From positions 1 through 54,347 of the forward strand of contig SGPL01000198.1 of NCBI GenBank assembly GCA_004802705.1: a stretch of DNA of 54,347 nt, written 5' to 3'. The notes beneath the pieces are model-generated. The model made no database searches, was not told where the DNA came from, and was given only the letters and a program-made list of their open reading frames with translations. Shown here in pieces: positions 34,768-46,401 of this stretch. The position numbers were made by a program, and so were the translations under genes. The stretch is from Bondarzewia mesenterica. Taxonomy: Eukaryota; Basidiomycota; Agaricomycetes; Russulales; Bondarzewiaceae. The number at the start of each line of letters is the position of its first letter. Position 1 is the stretch's first letter.

Positions 34768-34847
34768 GGCGCTATAGTGTAGTGGTTATCACTCAGGATT
34801 CTGATACCAATATTCCTGGAACCCAGGTTCGAGCCCTGGTAGCGCCT
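34768..34847 (+). tRNA. tRNA-Gln (anticodon CTG) with an 8-nt intron
   Basis: Acceptor stem GGCGCTA (34768-34774) pairs fully with TAGCGCC (34840-34846), with T34847 as discriminator. The D arm is GTG...CAC (34777-34792). Anticodon stem CAGGA (34794-34798) pairs with TCCTG (34814-34818). The T arm is CCAGG-TTCGAGC-CCTGG (34823-34839). Between the anticodon-stem halves lie 15 nt, 8 more than a normal loop. Reading TTCTGA then TACCAATA then T gives anticodon CTG with the intron after position 37 (34805-34812), the standard place for nuclear tRNA introns. Internal A and B boxes look normal. No run of four T follows closely. Confidence 0.88.
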
Positions 34848-34859
34848 TGATAGTTTCAT

Positions 34860-35393
34860 CTCTTTGCCGCCCTTGTTTAGACATTTAATATACGTGTTGC
34901 CTATTTTATTGCTGATGCTGGCCGAAAACAGCTAAGGTGCGAGGTCGATTAGACGTGTTACACTGGGGAACAAACTACAGCTAGCTACAACTGGATACGC
35001 AGCCCAACTTGATTATAGAGTCTGTCGTGTCATCAACCATATTGTTAGGACAGGTGTTATCTCCCACAGGCAGACCTTACAAACAAAGCAAAAGACAGTC
35101 GTTCTGTTTTATTAAGGGACGGGTGTGCATTATCTGACCTTCCTTAAGTAGAAGTAACAATACAGCAGCAGATCTGGCAATACACAATCCATACCGTGCT
35201 GCATGCGGGGGAAACAAACACCGTCTGCTCTTCTGTAGAACTTTTGTGCATCTCAGTGCATGCAAAAGCATCAGGGTCAACCGCTGGCAGAACCTCCATC
35301 AGCATAGCGGTAAGATGGGCGACCAAAGGTTAGAATGGAGCTTCAGCTTCGACATCCAGGCAAACGAAGCGAGCCGAAAAAAAAAAAAACGCT
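34860..35393. other. Intergenic region after the tRNA
   Basis: Between the tRNA and the Rpa43 stop. No gene seen. A 13-base A run at about 35377-35389 sits just outside the Rpa43 stop. Confidence 0.45.
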
Positions 35394-36779
35394 TCATGCC
35401 GACTTCTTCTTCTTCTTGGCTGCATCGTTCCCCTCGCCCTCGCCCCGCTTCTCCTTCTCCTTCCGTTTGCGCTTCTTCCTCGCCTCTTTCTCCCTCTCGC
35501 GCTCCTTCTCCTGCGCCTCGCGCTCCTCCCGCGCCTTCCGTTCCGCCTCGTCGCCCAGTCGCCCAAGCTGAACGAATGGGTCTACCTCTATGTCATCGTC
35601 GCCCTCAGCGGCTTCTCCGTCTTCAATTTCCGCGGGTGGGGACGGCGAGCGCGCGCCGGCATGGTGGGATTGCGTGTGAGACTGTGATGGGGCAGGGTGC
35701 GGGACGTGGTCGGGGGGAGAAAGGGTCGGGTTGGAGGGAGCCGATGAGCGAGAGCATTTGATTCGCGATGGTCAGGCTACATTCCGTAAGAAAAGGGATA
35801 GATTTATGAGAGAAAAAAAGGCGTGAGTGAGAACGGAATAGGATGGATGAGATTGTGAAGAGCGCACCCGATGACCGTGAATTCCAAACGGCCATCCTCA
35901 CCACCAAGTTGGTCGCCAGTAACTTTATGTATCCATCTCCCCCCTCGATCGACATTTTGCGAAGCACCGCCTTCACCTTCCTCAGCACCACCCCCTGCTG
36001 CGTTATCTTCTGTAATATCCGCTACTGCGTCTTTCTCCGCAGCTATCGCGCCGAATTCAGGATCGTTCTCCGCAGGGCCGTACTCGAATTCCCATTGGTC
36101 TGTCGGGATGTGGTGCCGCGGTATCGAAACATTGAACGTCCGATGCACGAGCAGCGAGATGTGATCTGGAGAACATAAATTGATCTTTCCGGCTAAGACA
36201 CCGCACGCACACACAGGCATCGATTACTATGACAGAGCGTTCAGAACGAGGGTGCACGGAGAGACTCACCGAGCTTCATGCCCATTTCGGGACTCCAGGT
36301 CGTTGCCTCGAAGCCAACGTTGCATATCGCGAAAGGACAGTCGCCTTTTATGCGGCCGACGCTTTCCAGGAAGTGCATATTGGAATGCGCAAGGACGACG
36401 CCGCGCAACGTTGGTATGTACCTGGCGCGTCGTGGGGGGAAGGAGGCAAGGTCACTCACGCGCACAGCAAGGAGGGGGGAAGGAAAGCGCACCTCATGAC
36501 CATAGAATCGAGCATCTCCTCCGCACCGTCGTGGGGCTTGCTCGCGAACGCGGGCGACAGGGCGAGCACGACGGAGGCCTTGACCGCGCGAAACTCGCCG
36601 TCGGCCTTCTTGCCCTTGCCCTTTTCCTTCTTCTCTTTCTCTTTCTCTCTCTTTTCCCGCTTCTTATCCTTGTGTGCGCTGGAGACCTCTCTCCGTGCTT
36701 TTTTGGACGGGCTGGCGCCGACGGTGGGATCCGGCACGTCTTTTCGTTTGGGCGCGTGCGCGGTGGAATGCTGTGGCAT
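35394..36779 (-). CDS. RPA43: DNA-directed RNA polymerase I subunit Rpa43
   Basis: Stalk subunit of RNA polymerase I, paralogue of Rpb7, acting in the nucleolus on rDNA transcription through contact with Rrn3. The start at 36779 reads MPQHSTAHAPKRKDVPDPTV, followed by a lysine-rich segment (EKREKEKEKKEKGKGKKADG). The Rpb7-N-like part spans ASVVLALSPAFASKPHDG, then MLDSMVMRYIPTLRGVVLAH and MHFLESVGRIKGDCPFAICN. The OB/S1-like part has GKINLCSPDHISLLVHRTFN then VSIPRHHIPTDQWEFEYGPA; a variable acidic insert; then GRWIHKVTGDQLGGEDGRLE then FTVIG and LTIANQMLSLIGSLQPDPF. The C-terminal tail is long, alternating K/R/E (KEREREKEARKKRKRKEKR) and ends KKKKKSA. Three to four short introns are visible. 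The charged tail exceeds the yeast protein and resembles nucleolar localisation sequence. Confidence 0.92.
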
Positions 36780-37068
36780 TATGAGATGGTGAGCGGTCAG
36801 TTATTCGACGTTTCTCAATATCTGTACGAGATAGGGCAGGATACTGTGTAGACTGTGGTATTTTGCAAAAAGTGAGCAAGCAAAGTATATGTTTTGGCGT
36901 ACCGCGTGCACTGTCACACTGTGCAGTGGCGGAAACACGACGCGAAAGGGAAATTTTGGCCTTTCTCACGCATCCCAAACGCATACCAAAGTGCTTGCAT
37001 TTCCGCGGTCTCGTCCGTCCCCGTCCTCGTCACTCCTTTATCTTCCCGGGCCCTCCTCCTCCTGCTTC
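36780..37068. promoter_or_regulatory. Divergent promoter, RPA43 / PAM16
   Basis: 289 nt between the two start codons. Pyrimidine-rich toward PAM16 (37010-37068, with CCCTCCTCCTCCTGCTTC before the ATG). No TATA box seen. Confidence 0.5.
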
Positions 37069-37829
37069 ATGGTATGCAATTGGTATTTTTCATTTCGTTT
37101 GGTTCGTCTTATGAACTGACGTGCGTGACCGGCAGTCATCCCCAAAAGTCATCGTCCAAATCCTGATCACGGGCACGCAGATTCTGGGCAAGGCGCTGTT
37201 CGAGGCGGGGAAGCAGGCCGTCAAAAGTGCGTTCTCCATCCCACACATCCCAATGGCACGAAAATTGTTTGTTTGTTGTGTGTTGGCGAGATGCTCATGC
37301 GTGATGTGTCGCGGCAGACGCAAAGCACCGACCAGAAAATGCCATCGGCGGGGACGTGGCGGGCGTCGGCCACGCCAAGTCTGGCTCACTGACGGACAAA
37401 CTGACGCGCGAACACCGCATGACGGTCGACGAGGCGCACCTCATCCTCAACGCCAAACGCAACGATGAAATAGCACACATCCTACGAGTGCGTGTCCCCA
37501 CTTTCCCTACTTCTCGTTTCACCCCGCAGCCAATTCACCCTGACACTCCCTTGATACCTTTTTTTTTTCTCTACTCTCTCTGTGGGTCGCANGCGCAGAA
37601 TTACGAACACCTCTTCAAGGCGAACGCACCCGCCGAAGCCGCGCCGCTACAACCCAAACCGGGCACCCGTGCCCCCGCGCCTCCCGCCCACTCACACTAC
37701 CTCCAATCCAAAGTCGTCCGCGCGCGCGAACGCATAGAAGCCGAACTCGCCGTCGCCGAGGAGCAGCCACCCGCCTCCACACCACCCCCACCACCACCCC
37801 CACCAGGTGCAGAGGCGGGCAAGAGCTAA
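37069..37829 (+). CDS. PAM16: Pam16/Tim16, mitochondrial import motor subunit
   Basis: J-like protein that binds and restrains Pam18 in the TIM23 presequence translocase motor on the matrix side of the inner membrane. Exons: 37069-37071 (ATG only), 37136-37226, 37318-37487, 37599-37829. They sum to 495 nt, exactly 165 codons, so 164 residues. The product begins MSSPKVIVQILITGTQILGK, then ALFEAGKQAVK and, after splicing, NAKHRPENAIGGDVAGV. The degenerate J-domain is LTREHRMTVDEAHLILNAKR then NDEIAHIL and NYEHLFKANAP, lacking HPD as expected. A Pro-rich tail (PPASTPPPPPPPPGAEAGKS) is longer than in yeast. The N at 37592 lies inside intron 3. The start is set because joining ATG to the second exon gives the conserved MxSPK start. 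Confidence 0.93.
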
Positions 37830-38867
37830 CAGGCGTCCACAGCACAGTAATGGCGGTAGAGGAGATCCTGTTGGTGGGGAGGAGCATGGGGACTGCTCCA
37901 TCGTATTATCTTATTCGCATGCTGGAGGTAATGATCGTGTATGTTCGTCGGCGGGCGTGTTTTCGTTGGATATAATCTCCATTCAGATACAGATCGCGGG
38001 TTGTCTGTTTCGTGCCAGGTGCAAGGGAAGGATCGACGAGGCTCGACTGACCCAATGTTGAAACATGGGCAGTTCGAAACCTTTTGAGTCCGTGGGTGCC
38101 TGCCTCGACGGATGGACTCATTCCCCGCCGCCAATCTACTATCTCGATTTGCGTACCTCATTCGGCGGTCCTGAAGCTTCACCCCGACTTCAAGATTCGA
38201 CTCACTTATAGTTTCCTGGCCCGTAGTTTCGCGTATCCACCAGCTTGTGCGATACCAATTCCCAGTTTTCGAACCTTTCAACGCTTCAGTCGCCACTTAA
38301 ATAAGCTCCTCGAGCTACACTGAACCATGCAATGTGCTTTGAGTCAGTACTCTGCCCACTTTGCAGGTCGAAAAGTTCCAACCCAACAATCCCATTTCTG
38401 TTTTCAATGTAGTACAACCTCTGTAAGTATGTACGTAGTGTGTAGTGCGTTAGTGCGTGAGTGCTGTTAAATATGACAATGTGGTGGTACGTATGTAAGT
38501 ATCCCATGACGAAAACAACACGATATAAAAAATGTATCCTACTCAATCCTTCATCTATTCTTCCTGATGATGATCCCAACTACGATCCAACCGTGCCGCT
38601 CTGAATAAAACAACAACACACGACGTAAGTAAGTATATCCCGAACCCAGAAAGAAGGAAACAACGACGGATGACACCCTTCCGCCTTCGTATTCCCAAAT
38701 CATAACAGACGGAACCAAACGTGAAAAGACAGAACATCATAATAAATCATTCAAAAAGGAAAGAATCCACGACATACATATCCTCGGAGAAAGAAAAGGG
38801 GGGTGGGGGTAAGAGAAATAAAGGGAGAGGCGGGAGGAGGATAAAAGAAAACGGCGTGCGAGACCGC
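37830..38867. other. Convergent intergenic region
   Basis: 1038 nt between the stops of PAM16 and the receptor gene. Contains a GTA/GTG-rich stretch at 38420-38500 (TAAGTATGTACGTAGTGTG). No gene, repeat family or structured RNA recognised. Confidence 0.5.
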
Positions 38868-40521
38868 TCACTTGGTATCTTCCGTGCTCACATACGACGA
38901 CGCGACGCTCATCCTGCCAGACGGGAGGTTCCAACCCATATCGTCATTGAGGCGGCCGAGCTGCATGGGCGCCTGGCTGCTGACGTCGCCGAAGCTGGAC
39001 TTGAGGGGCACGGGACGCAACGAGCTGGGCGACGGTGCGCGGCCCTCGGCGTCGACGACGACATCGGGTTTGCTGAAGAGGAGGAGGCGGGGACGCGTGG
39101 CGAGGAGGAGGAAGACGTTGGCGAAGCCTGAGAGGCCGAAGAGGATGATGACGACGAAGGAGAGTGCGGAGGGCACTTCTGCGCCGTGCGCCTCGAGACC
39201 GAAGTTGATCCATCGGACGATGGTCAGAGGGAGGACGAGGACGGAATAAATGAGTGGGTATCTGTTGCGGGAGGTGCGTCGGTCAGTGATATGTCGCGCA
39301 CGGGGGAGAAAGGGTAGTTACGCCAGCATAGCCATCGCGCGTCGCTTGCGCCCGTCCGAATCCTGCAAGTCGACGGGCCTGTGCCAACGGAACCGCCACC
39401 AGCAGGACGGGTCGACGGTGAGCCTTCCCTGGCTCCAGAAGTAGAGCGGAACGTATACGATGACGGAGGTAAAGAGAGCCAGCCAGAGCCAGAAGTACTC
39501 TCCAGCGATGCGCTCGGCCTTGAATTGGCCGCCTATCCAGCACCAGTACTGCATACCTCAGGTCAGACGAACGATGTGCGAGCGGAGAAGGCGTGTGGGG
39601 AGACTCACGGGCGTGGGGGTGTCGTACATGTCGTCCTTCGATTTGTGCAGCCCGACGCCAAGGCCGACAAAGAGGATGACATAAAGCCAGATGAAGCCCA
39701 CGACGATGAAGGCGGCCAGTCGCGAGTGGGTGCCTCTTCGCCACATGACTGCGATGAATGTGTGCACAGAGATGACCTGTTCAAGGGTCAGAAAACCTGG
39801 AACGGTCATGCATGTTCAGGTGTGGGGCGTACAAATGTTGCCATGGCGACTCCAGTCTCGCCGAGCTGCTGTATTGCGCCTGAAAAAGAGGGGAGATAAA
39901 CTGCCATTCACCATGTCGGAAATTTGACCCGAGACCGACCTTGTGCTGTGCAGTATGGGCCACTGTACACTTTCCCTTCTGTCACCCATTTAAAATTCAA
40001 GAACGCTCCAACGGCTTGAAGCACGTCAGAGCACAGCAGCGACAACTATGCGGGAGTGAGACCACAACAAATCTCGCGAACCATAGTTGCTGTACGCACC
40101 ATGAAAATGTCCATGGGCTCTGCGAGCAAGCGCCATTTGTCCCAAGGGACGCGAGTCCAATGTCGGTACACATTCCGCTACAAAACGTGCCATGAATATC
40201 GATAAGAGCCTGAGTGAAGATGGAGAAACAGAAAACATACACTGATGAGTATAAAGACAAGCAAGATTGCGGCAAGAGATATCGCGCCTGCTTCGACGGT
40301 GAGCTGAGATAACACGATGTATCGGGGCGCGGCAAGCGATGACAGAAACAATGCCGTAAGTACACAATCCTCCCGACCAAGACTGTAAAGAAACGCACCG
40401 TGACACCGACAGTATCCAAGCGGGTGAGGCATGTTAAGGTGGGGTACGGGTCATCGCCCGTCGCTTTGGATTGTGCATACTCCTCTGCCGTGCAAACGAT
40501 GCCGTTGGGCAAGTTTGACAT
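38868..40521 (-). CDS. Seven-transmembrane receptor (Git3 / cAMP-receptor-like)
   Basis: Plasma-membrane G-protein-coupled receptor-like protein of the fungal Git3/Dicty-CAR type. The start MSNLPNGIVCTAEEYAQ is at 40521. Seven hydrophobic segments can be placed across the exons: ISLAAILLVFILISV; IFMLSLLCSDVLQAVGAFL; GVAMATFVISVHTFIAVM; LAAFIVVGFIWLYVILFVGL; YFWLWLALFTSVIVYVPLYF; MLAYPLIYSVLVLPLTIVRW; SALSFVVIILFGLSGFANVF. The second segment follows WDKWRLLAEPMD, and SLLCSDVLQAVG is characteristic of this fungal group. The third loop is basic (WHRPVDLQDSDGRKRRAMAM). The cytoplasmic tail is about 70 residues, Ser-rich, ending VASSYVSTEDTK. Introns of about 50-60 nt lie near 40396-40305, 40245, 40100, 39900, 39800, 39608-39550 and 39320-39260. 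The ligand is unknown; glucose, amino acid or methionine sensing are the known roles in the group. Confidence 0.85.
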
Positions 40522-42725
40522 GGGGGACGAAGAGGTCTCGCGGGGACGAAGCGCGGGGGGTGAGTTGGGAGGAGAGGGAGAAAAACGTGCTGAGGGACGG
40601 GCATGGGATGGGATATAAATTGGCAAGCCCGGAGAGTGGAGGAATTCGTCTCCGACACGGTGTCCCTCGTTTTCAATTTTTCTCTTTCTGACGTCGGCCT
40701 CCGCCACATTCTTCTCCAGGCACCCGCCCTCGACCTTATCTCAACCTAGCCTTATGTAATCCATTCACTCGTCCCTTGTGAAGCCGGACAAAGCCCGAGT
40801 CCATCACTGACGAGCACAACATGTAAAGTTGTTGCGTTCCATTCCTCCTGTTCAAAAGCGTTCTGCGACGATGCATATAAGGGATGCTATTCTCCCCTTG
40901 GTGACATACCCAGGTTCCATCGTCGGAGCAATCAACCCCACAACCACCGCACGTCGCACACGCTCGAGCATATGGTATGCACACTCCCATGTGGGGGCCG
41001 CTCCACTATCTTTGGCTGACTTGCAACTCTCACTCCTCAGGCCTCAGCGCTCAGCGATCATATATACTATATTCTCATCTGAATTCCTCGAGAAAAGACC
41101 TGTGCACGCTCTCACAGCTAGAAGCACACCGTGCTCACACCTAGCAATCATCGTGCCCCGCACCCGACCTCGCCCGTGTCTCTGAATCTCGATAACCAAG
41201 CAGTAAGAAGTAAGTAAGTAAAACCTCACTGAGCGCGCGCTGGGAGGCGCTGGATGGATGTGGATACATACACCCACTCACAAAGTTTTCCTGAAAGATA
41301 ACCGCCATCGTAGCCAGGTACATCTGTCCCGCACATCGTTCAATGGACGCCCAACCCGTCAGATGTGTCCCATTCCGAGATCTGATGCGATTTCACAGTT
41401 ATGTATGTACGTCGTACCTCCCAAGTATTTCCTTGTTGCCGACCCGGGATTACAGCGGATAGCGTCTATATGTGCTGCTGTGGACCCCGCTTTACGCTTG
41501 ATGCATGATGCATGATGATCGATATCCAATGTGCATTGCGCCCGCCAAAAGTTTGTCCGATCGGGCGCAAAGCGCACACGTTCTCGACCTCGACTTCAAA
41601 GTTCGAGCGCCGGTGCTTACTGATACTTAGGCTTAGAACGACTGTCTTCTGTATGGTCAGCCACGGAGACTAACTCAGGCTCAATCCCGCCGTCGGACCC
41701 ACTCTGGAGTCTGACCAACCCAGATCTCGTATCGCGAGCGGAAGCTTTTGGGTATCCAGCTCTGACTTTGTGCCAGCCCATGGTTGTCAGGCAAAAGTGT
41801 TCTCGAAATCATTTAGGCGCGTGCTTCGGCGGTGGATGCTCTGCGCAGACGAGTCCACACTGCCAATCCAACATCTTCCTTCCACGCATCACCAGCTGAA
41901 CGCTCAGTATGCATGTACGTTACCACCAACCGGAATGGTTCCAGGCGTATCCTTCCTCTTTTTTATTCTCGTCCAGATAGCACCAGACCCACGGATGCAT
42001 TCACCACGACAGATAATGAGAATCGACGGGTGCGCTCGAGACGCGTCGAGGTCAGATGTCAGTTAGATGTTGTAGGAATGATGCCAGGGTCCTCCATAGT
42101 CGCCCTCGACGACGGACTCCGTGGGAGGGAAGAGACGTCACGGGCACCCCGGAGATGCACGTCGACCATATCCCACTGGCCTGGCAGTGCTTAGCACCGC
42201 CTGACATCGTCGTAGTGATGTACATATATGTACACAAACTTACCGCAACCAGACTGCCGTGAGCAGAAGTGCGCCCGCATCGCACGCGGGGGACCTCCGA
42301 CGTGCCAAATCATATCATTCACCGTGCCATCTCGAACGGCCGACCCCATGTGCATGAATACTTATATATATAGTGCAACTGCAAAGATCAATGTTATACG
42401 CTTGGTTATGGTTGTGTGTGTATGCGTGACGACGGCCACGACGACAGCTTCTCTCTCTCTCTTTCATCCCCCCATGAAACCTCTAGCACTACCTTTACAT
42501 TTCTCTCGCACAACCTCCCGATCCCAAACACACGACACGGCAACCCCACGAGACTGCGGACGAGAGAACGTTAAAGAACGAACGACCGATCGGCAACGGC
42601 AACAGCCCGACGAAGAAGCGGCCGCGAAACAAGCAACTTCCCATCGCGAGTACCGGAAGACGACAAATGCAGCCCTGCAGAGCCAGTAGCCCACTCGATA
42701 CGCCCCATACCGCTCGCCCGCTCGC
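40522..42725. other. 2.2-kb intergenic region
   Basis: Upstream of the receptor gene and downstream of the membrane coiled-coil gene. I see only short open frames without motifs or splice support. Minor low-complexity spots: GCATGATGCATGATGATC near 41503 and CTCTCTCTCTCTTTC near 42450. It presumably holds the receptor promoter. Confidence 0.5.
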
Positions 42726-45700
42726 TCACGCCGCCCCACCACCCTCCTCTCCCTCTCCCCACGGGCTGAACTTCATCTTCCCCCCCTTCGGCGCCGCGAG
42801 GCTCAACAACCACGATCGCTTGCCCGCNCCCAGGTCCAGCGGGAGCCCACCGGCCTGTCCGTGATGATGCGCGTGCACATGCGCCGGCGACACCGGGCCG
42901 CTGCCCACCTCGCTCAGGCTCGGGAGCCGCTCGAGGCTGGTGTTCGTGGACCCCGCCGAGCGCACGCTGCAGCGCCTCGCGCTCCTCGGGGCGACGGGGG
43001 CGAACGCGCGCATGGCCAGCCCCGAGAAGAGCGCGGGCGCAGCGCTCGCCGTGGGCGAGGGCGGGTGGAACGGCGTGCTGCCTGGCGGCGCGGAAGGATT
43101 GAGCGTGTCGTAGGGCTGGTGATGCGGGACGGGGACCGGAGGCGTGAAGGCGGGCTTGCGAGAGATGCGGAACACTTTCGCGTCGGGGTTGAGCCCTTTC
43201 TTGTCCTTTTCCTTCTCGGCGGACCACCACCTGCGCGTGTGTGTATCCTTTCCGATCCCGTTGCCAAAGGAACTTTCGTGCGAGGAGGGGTCAGAATTCG
43301 TGCGGACGGGCCAAGCACGCTGCAAGTCCAGTGGATCTGAGATGAGCCTCTGGCGCGGAAGTTGGTACAGGTGATGCGCAGGCGGGGGAGGGCGGACCTC
43401 GAACGGATCGTAGTCCGCCTGCCCGTCGACTCCACCCATGGTCGGAAAGGTAGATGGCGCATTCGTGGAGATCGGGGACGTGTTGAGCGGACCACTTGGA
43501 GTCACGTGGGAGCCGATGGAGATGGCGCTCGAGTCCGAATGGCGTGGTAAGCGACGGCGCCAGTCACGATCGAGGAAGACATCGTTTTCGGATTGGAAAG
43601 ACTTGGAGACGGCGTTGGGACCTGTTAGTGAGCTGGGGCTCTCGAGCGACGGGATGAGACTGTTCGGGATAAGCGAAGTCGTCGACGATGAGAAAGCGTG
43701 GGCGCCTGCGATGTTCAGAGGCGCTGTACGAGGCACCGTGACGCTGTTGCTGCTATCGTTGTCGTCGACTTTTTCATCGTCCGCGTCACCAAAAGGCGAG
43801 AACGTGGTAGTGTGCGGTGTGACGGATGCGAGCTCAGTGTCGAAGATAGAGTAAGCCTTTGTGCGCGATGCCAGTGGTTCAGGGTTGGAGGCCGAAGGGT
43901 TGTACGCCAAGTTTGAGATGGGAATCAGGTTCAGTGGACGAGGACGGGGCGAAGCGGACACGCCGCGCGAGCGCGAGCGTGCCGAAACAGAGCCGCTGCT
44001 GTCGTGATCCTTCTCAAGCGGTGTCGGGAAAACGTCCTCAAACTCTGCAATAGACATCGCTTCTTTCGGACTCGACTCGGACGCAATCGGCTCCCAATTG
44101 TCCTGGTTCTTGACGACTGTGAGCGAGAGGAAGCTCCTGTCCTGACGCAGCATCTCCGCCTTGTCCTTCGTCATCTTGAGCGCCTCCCTCTCCCTCTCAA
44201 TCGCCTCCTCCAGCTCTCGTGCACGAACACCAAGCGCCGAGACGACCTCTTCCGCAACATGCACTTCCTTCCTCCGCTTCTCCAACTTCTCCTTCAATGC
44301 AGCCTCCTCGCGCTCCGCCGCTGCCCGCGACTCCTTCACAGCCCCGCTGTCGTTCCGAATCTGCTCCTCCAGTAGACGGATCTCTTCTGCCAACTTTTCA
44401 ATCCGCGCACCTGCTTCCTCCTGCGCGCCCTGCGCGACACGCAGACGACGTTCAGCCTCGCGCTTCCCCGCTTCGGCCGTGCGACGATTGTCTTCGAGCA
44501 CTTTGGTGCGGGCTTTGAGCTCCCCGCGCCCCACGTCCTCCGCATGCTTGGCATCGCGCGCGGCGGCAAGTTCTTCTGCGAGTGCCGCATCTGCGGTAGA
44601 GGATGAAGACGTGTGCTCGGAGACCTGAAGACGTAAATCGTGATTCACACTACGAGTGTGTGAGATCTGTCGGAGGAGTTCGGCGATCGCAGGCGTGGAT
44701 TCAAAAGAAGGTATGTGATTCACGAGAGTGGTGCTCGAGGGCGTTCGGGAATGCGTGACGGATGGTGGACGAGGAGGCGACGGTTGGACCGAGTGCGCGT
44801 GCGATTGTGAGCCTGTTTTCGGAGTAGGTGCTGTTACCGGTTGAGGATGCCTAGGTGTGTGCAAGGGTAAGGTCGCGGATTTCGGAAGCGGCGGAGGGCT
44901 CGATGTGCGCGGCTGGTTGTGGCGCGGGTTGGACCGATCTCGAGAGCGAAGCTTTGGGGGAGAGCGCTGGGCCGAGCGGGGAGAGGTCGTAGGAAACGGC
45001 AGCCCTGGGTAAAAGATGATGAGCGACGGACCATTCTTTAATAGTGATGATTGCCTACTCACCATTGTACTCCTCCATTTTATCCAAAGCCTTCACATTG
45101 AGAATACCAGAGCTCCAACCCTCCTCCTCACACTTGGATCGGGCAGGTGACCGTTGAGGCCACGGGATCTCAATGCCCCTCCACCACCGACCAAACGCAC
45201 CGATGAACCAGGACTCCCTTGATGGTGATCCATCAGGATCGCGGTTACCATGAGCACTGCGTCCCGATCCTGTGCCTGAAGAGGAAGTCCGGGATGGAGA
45301 TTTCGGATTTGGAATGACGGCAGCGATAGTGAAGAAACCAAAGCTATGAAAAGAGTGTTTTGGGGTACGTAGCGCGACTGAGGCGCGATTCGAGAAGTGG
45401 AATGATGAACCGGATTCGAGTAAATCTGAACGACAAGAGGACGGAGTCGATCGCCTAGATGAGTAGTGTACGCCAGAGTCCTCGGAGTCACTGTGATCGT
45501 CATCGCTAGCATCATCGAGGCGAGAAAGATGGTGTCGAAAGCATTGTTCTGTGAGATAGGACCTAAAAGACGTTTCGGAAGGGTTTGTGAGGTAGGCTAG
45601 AAGAAGGGGGGAACGAGTCAGCACATAGAAAGTCGACATGAGCGCATATAGCGCGGGAAAAGAGGTGATGGATGTAGATAAAGACAAAGGGCGAGAAAAA

Positions 45701-46078
45701 ACGTAAAAGGAAAAGAAAATGCAGGCAGAAAGGCTCACCGAGAATCAGCAAGACGATGAACAATACGGTTGCAAGAAAAAAGGATTTGATTTCGACTCTT
45801 GTGTTGAAAATGTCGAGAGACCACTGAGTGAAGGGCCTCGAGGCGAACATGATGGATGAGCCGCCTAGGACGAAGAAGAGGAAGAAGAGGAGATGATGTC
45901 TCCCTTGGAAGTAATCGGCCGTGATGCCTCGAGGCGGATTAGCAAAAGAACGGGGTGAGATGGTGGGCAAGAGCAAGCGCAGGGGGACGTGCTGCGCGTG
46001 CGCGTCGTCCCCAGCTGAGATGATTAGACCGCAGTTTGTCGAGAGCACTGCACAGACGCAGCTCTTAGAAAGCTTCAC
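42726..46078 (-). CDS. Membrane-anchored coiled-coil protein, unrecognised family
   Basis: The start at 46078 reads MKLSKSCVCAVLSTNCGLII. Two hydrophobic segments follow: HHLLFFLFFVLGGSSIMFA and FFLATVLFIVLLILG (about 45890-45735). After a splice comes LAYLTNPSETSFRSYLTEQC, a Ser-rich acidic region (DDASDDDHSDSEDSG), a weakly hydrophobic FGFFTIAAVIPNPK, and SWFIGAFGRWWRGIEIPWP. Another short intron (about 45055-45005) leads into a 750-residue exon. That exon has a Pro/Ser-rich stretch, then a coiled coil of about 200 residues (NHDLRLQVSEH to MTKDKAEMLRQDRSFLSLTV), then a long disordered tail with DPFEVRPPPPAHH and WWSAEKEKDKKGLNPDAKVF. It carries an N at 42828 in coding sequence. No known domain is recognised. 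A tethering or trafficking role would fit the layout but is speculation. Confidence 0.7.
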
Positions 46079-46203
46079 TGTCGGAATTCAAGTCGCGCTG
46101 ATTCGTGAACTGGGAAAATCGTCCTCCGCCTTCCTCCGTCGGAGTCCGCCCGGTGGCTGTACCCCGCCTCCGCCACCAGTGCCCCTCCGCGACCGCAACG
46201 CCA

Positions 46204-46229
46204 TTTGTTTTTGTTTTTGTTTTTGTTTT
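46204..46229. repeat. GTTTTT hexanucleotide microsatellite
   Basis: Four consecutive GTTTTT units (the last one short), just upstream of the start codon of the membrane coiled-coil gene. Probably in its promoter or 5' UTR. Confidence 0.85.
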
Positions 46230-46401
46230 CAATCCATATTCTCAACATTATCTTGATGCCCATCGATTCGTTTCTCTCGTGACCCCGCTTCTCTCTGCTT
46301 TAAAGTCGGTTTAGACCTTTCGTTCATGCTTCTTCCACCACGATGTTCTCCTCGCTGCACTCGTGATCCTCTGCTTATCTCTGCCTCCTCATTAAACATC
46401 A

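Noticed and set aside
40829..41185. 118-codon frame in the 2.2-kb gap
   Set aside because: Low-quality composition, no motif, no introns or neighbours supporting it.
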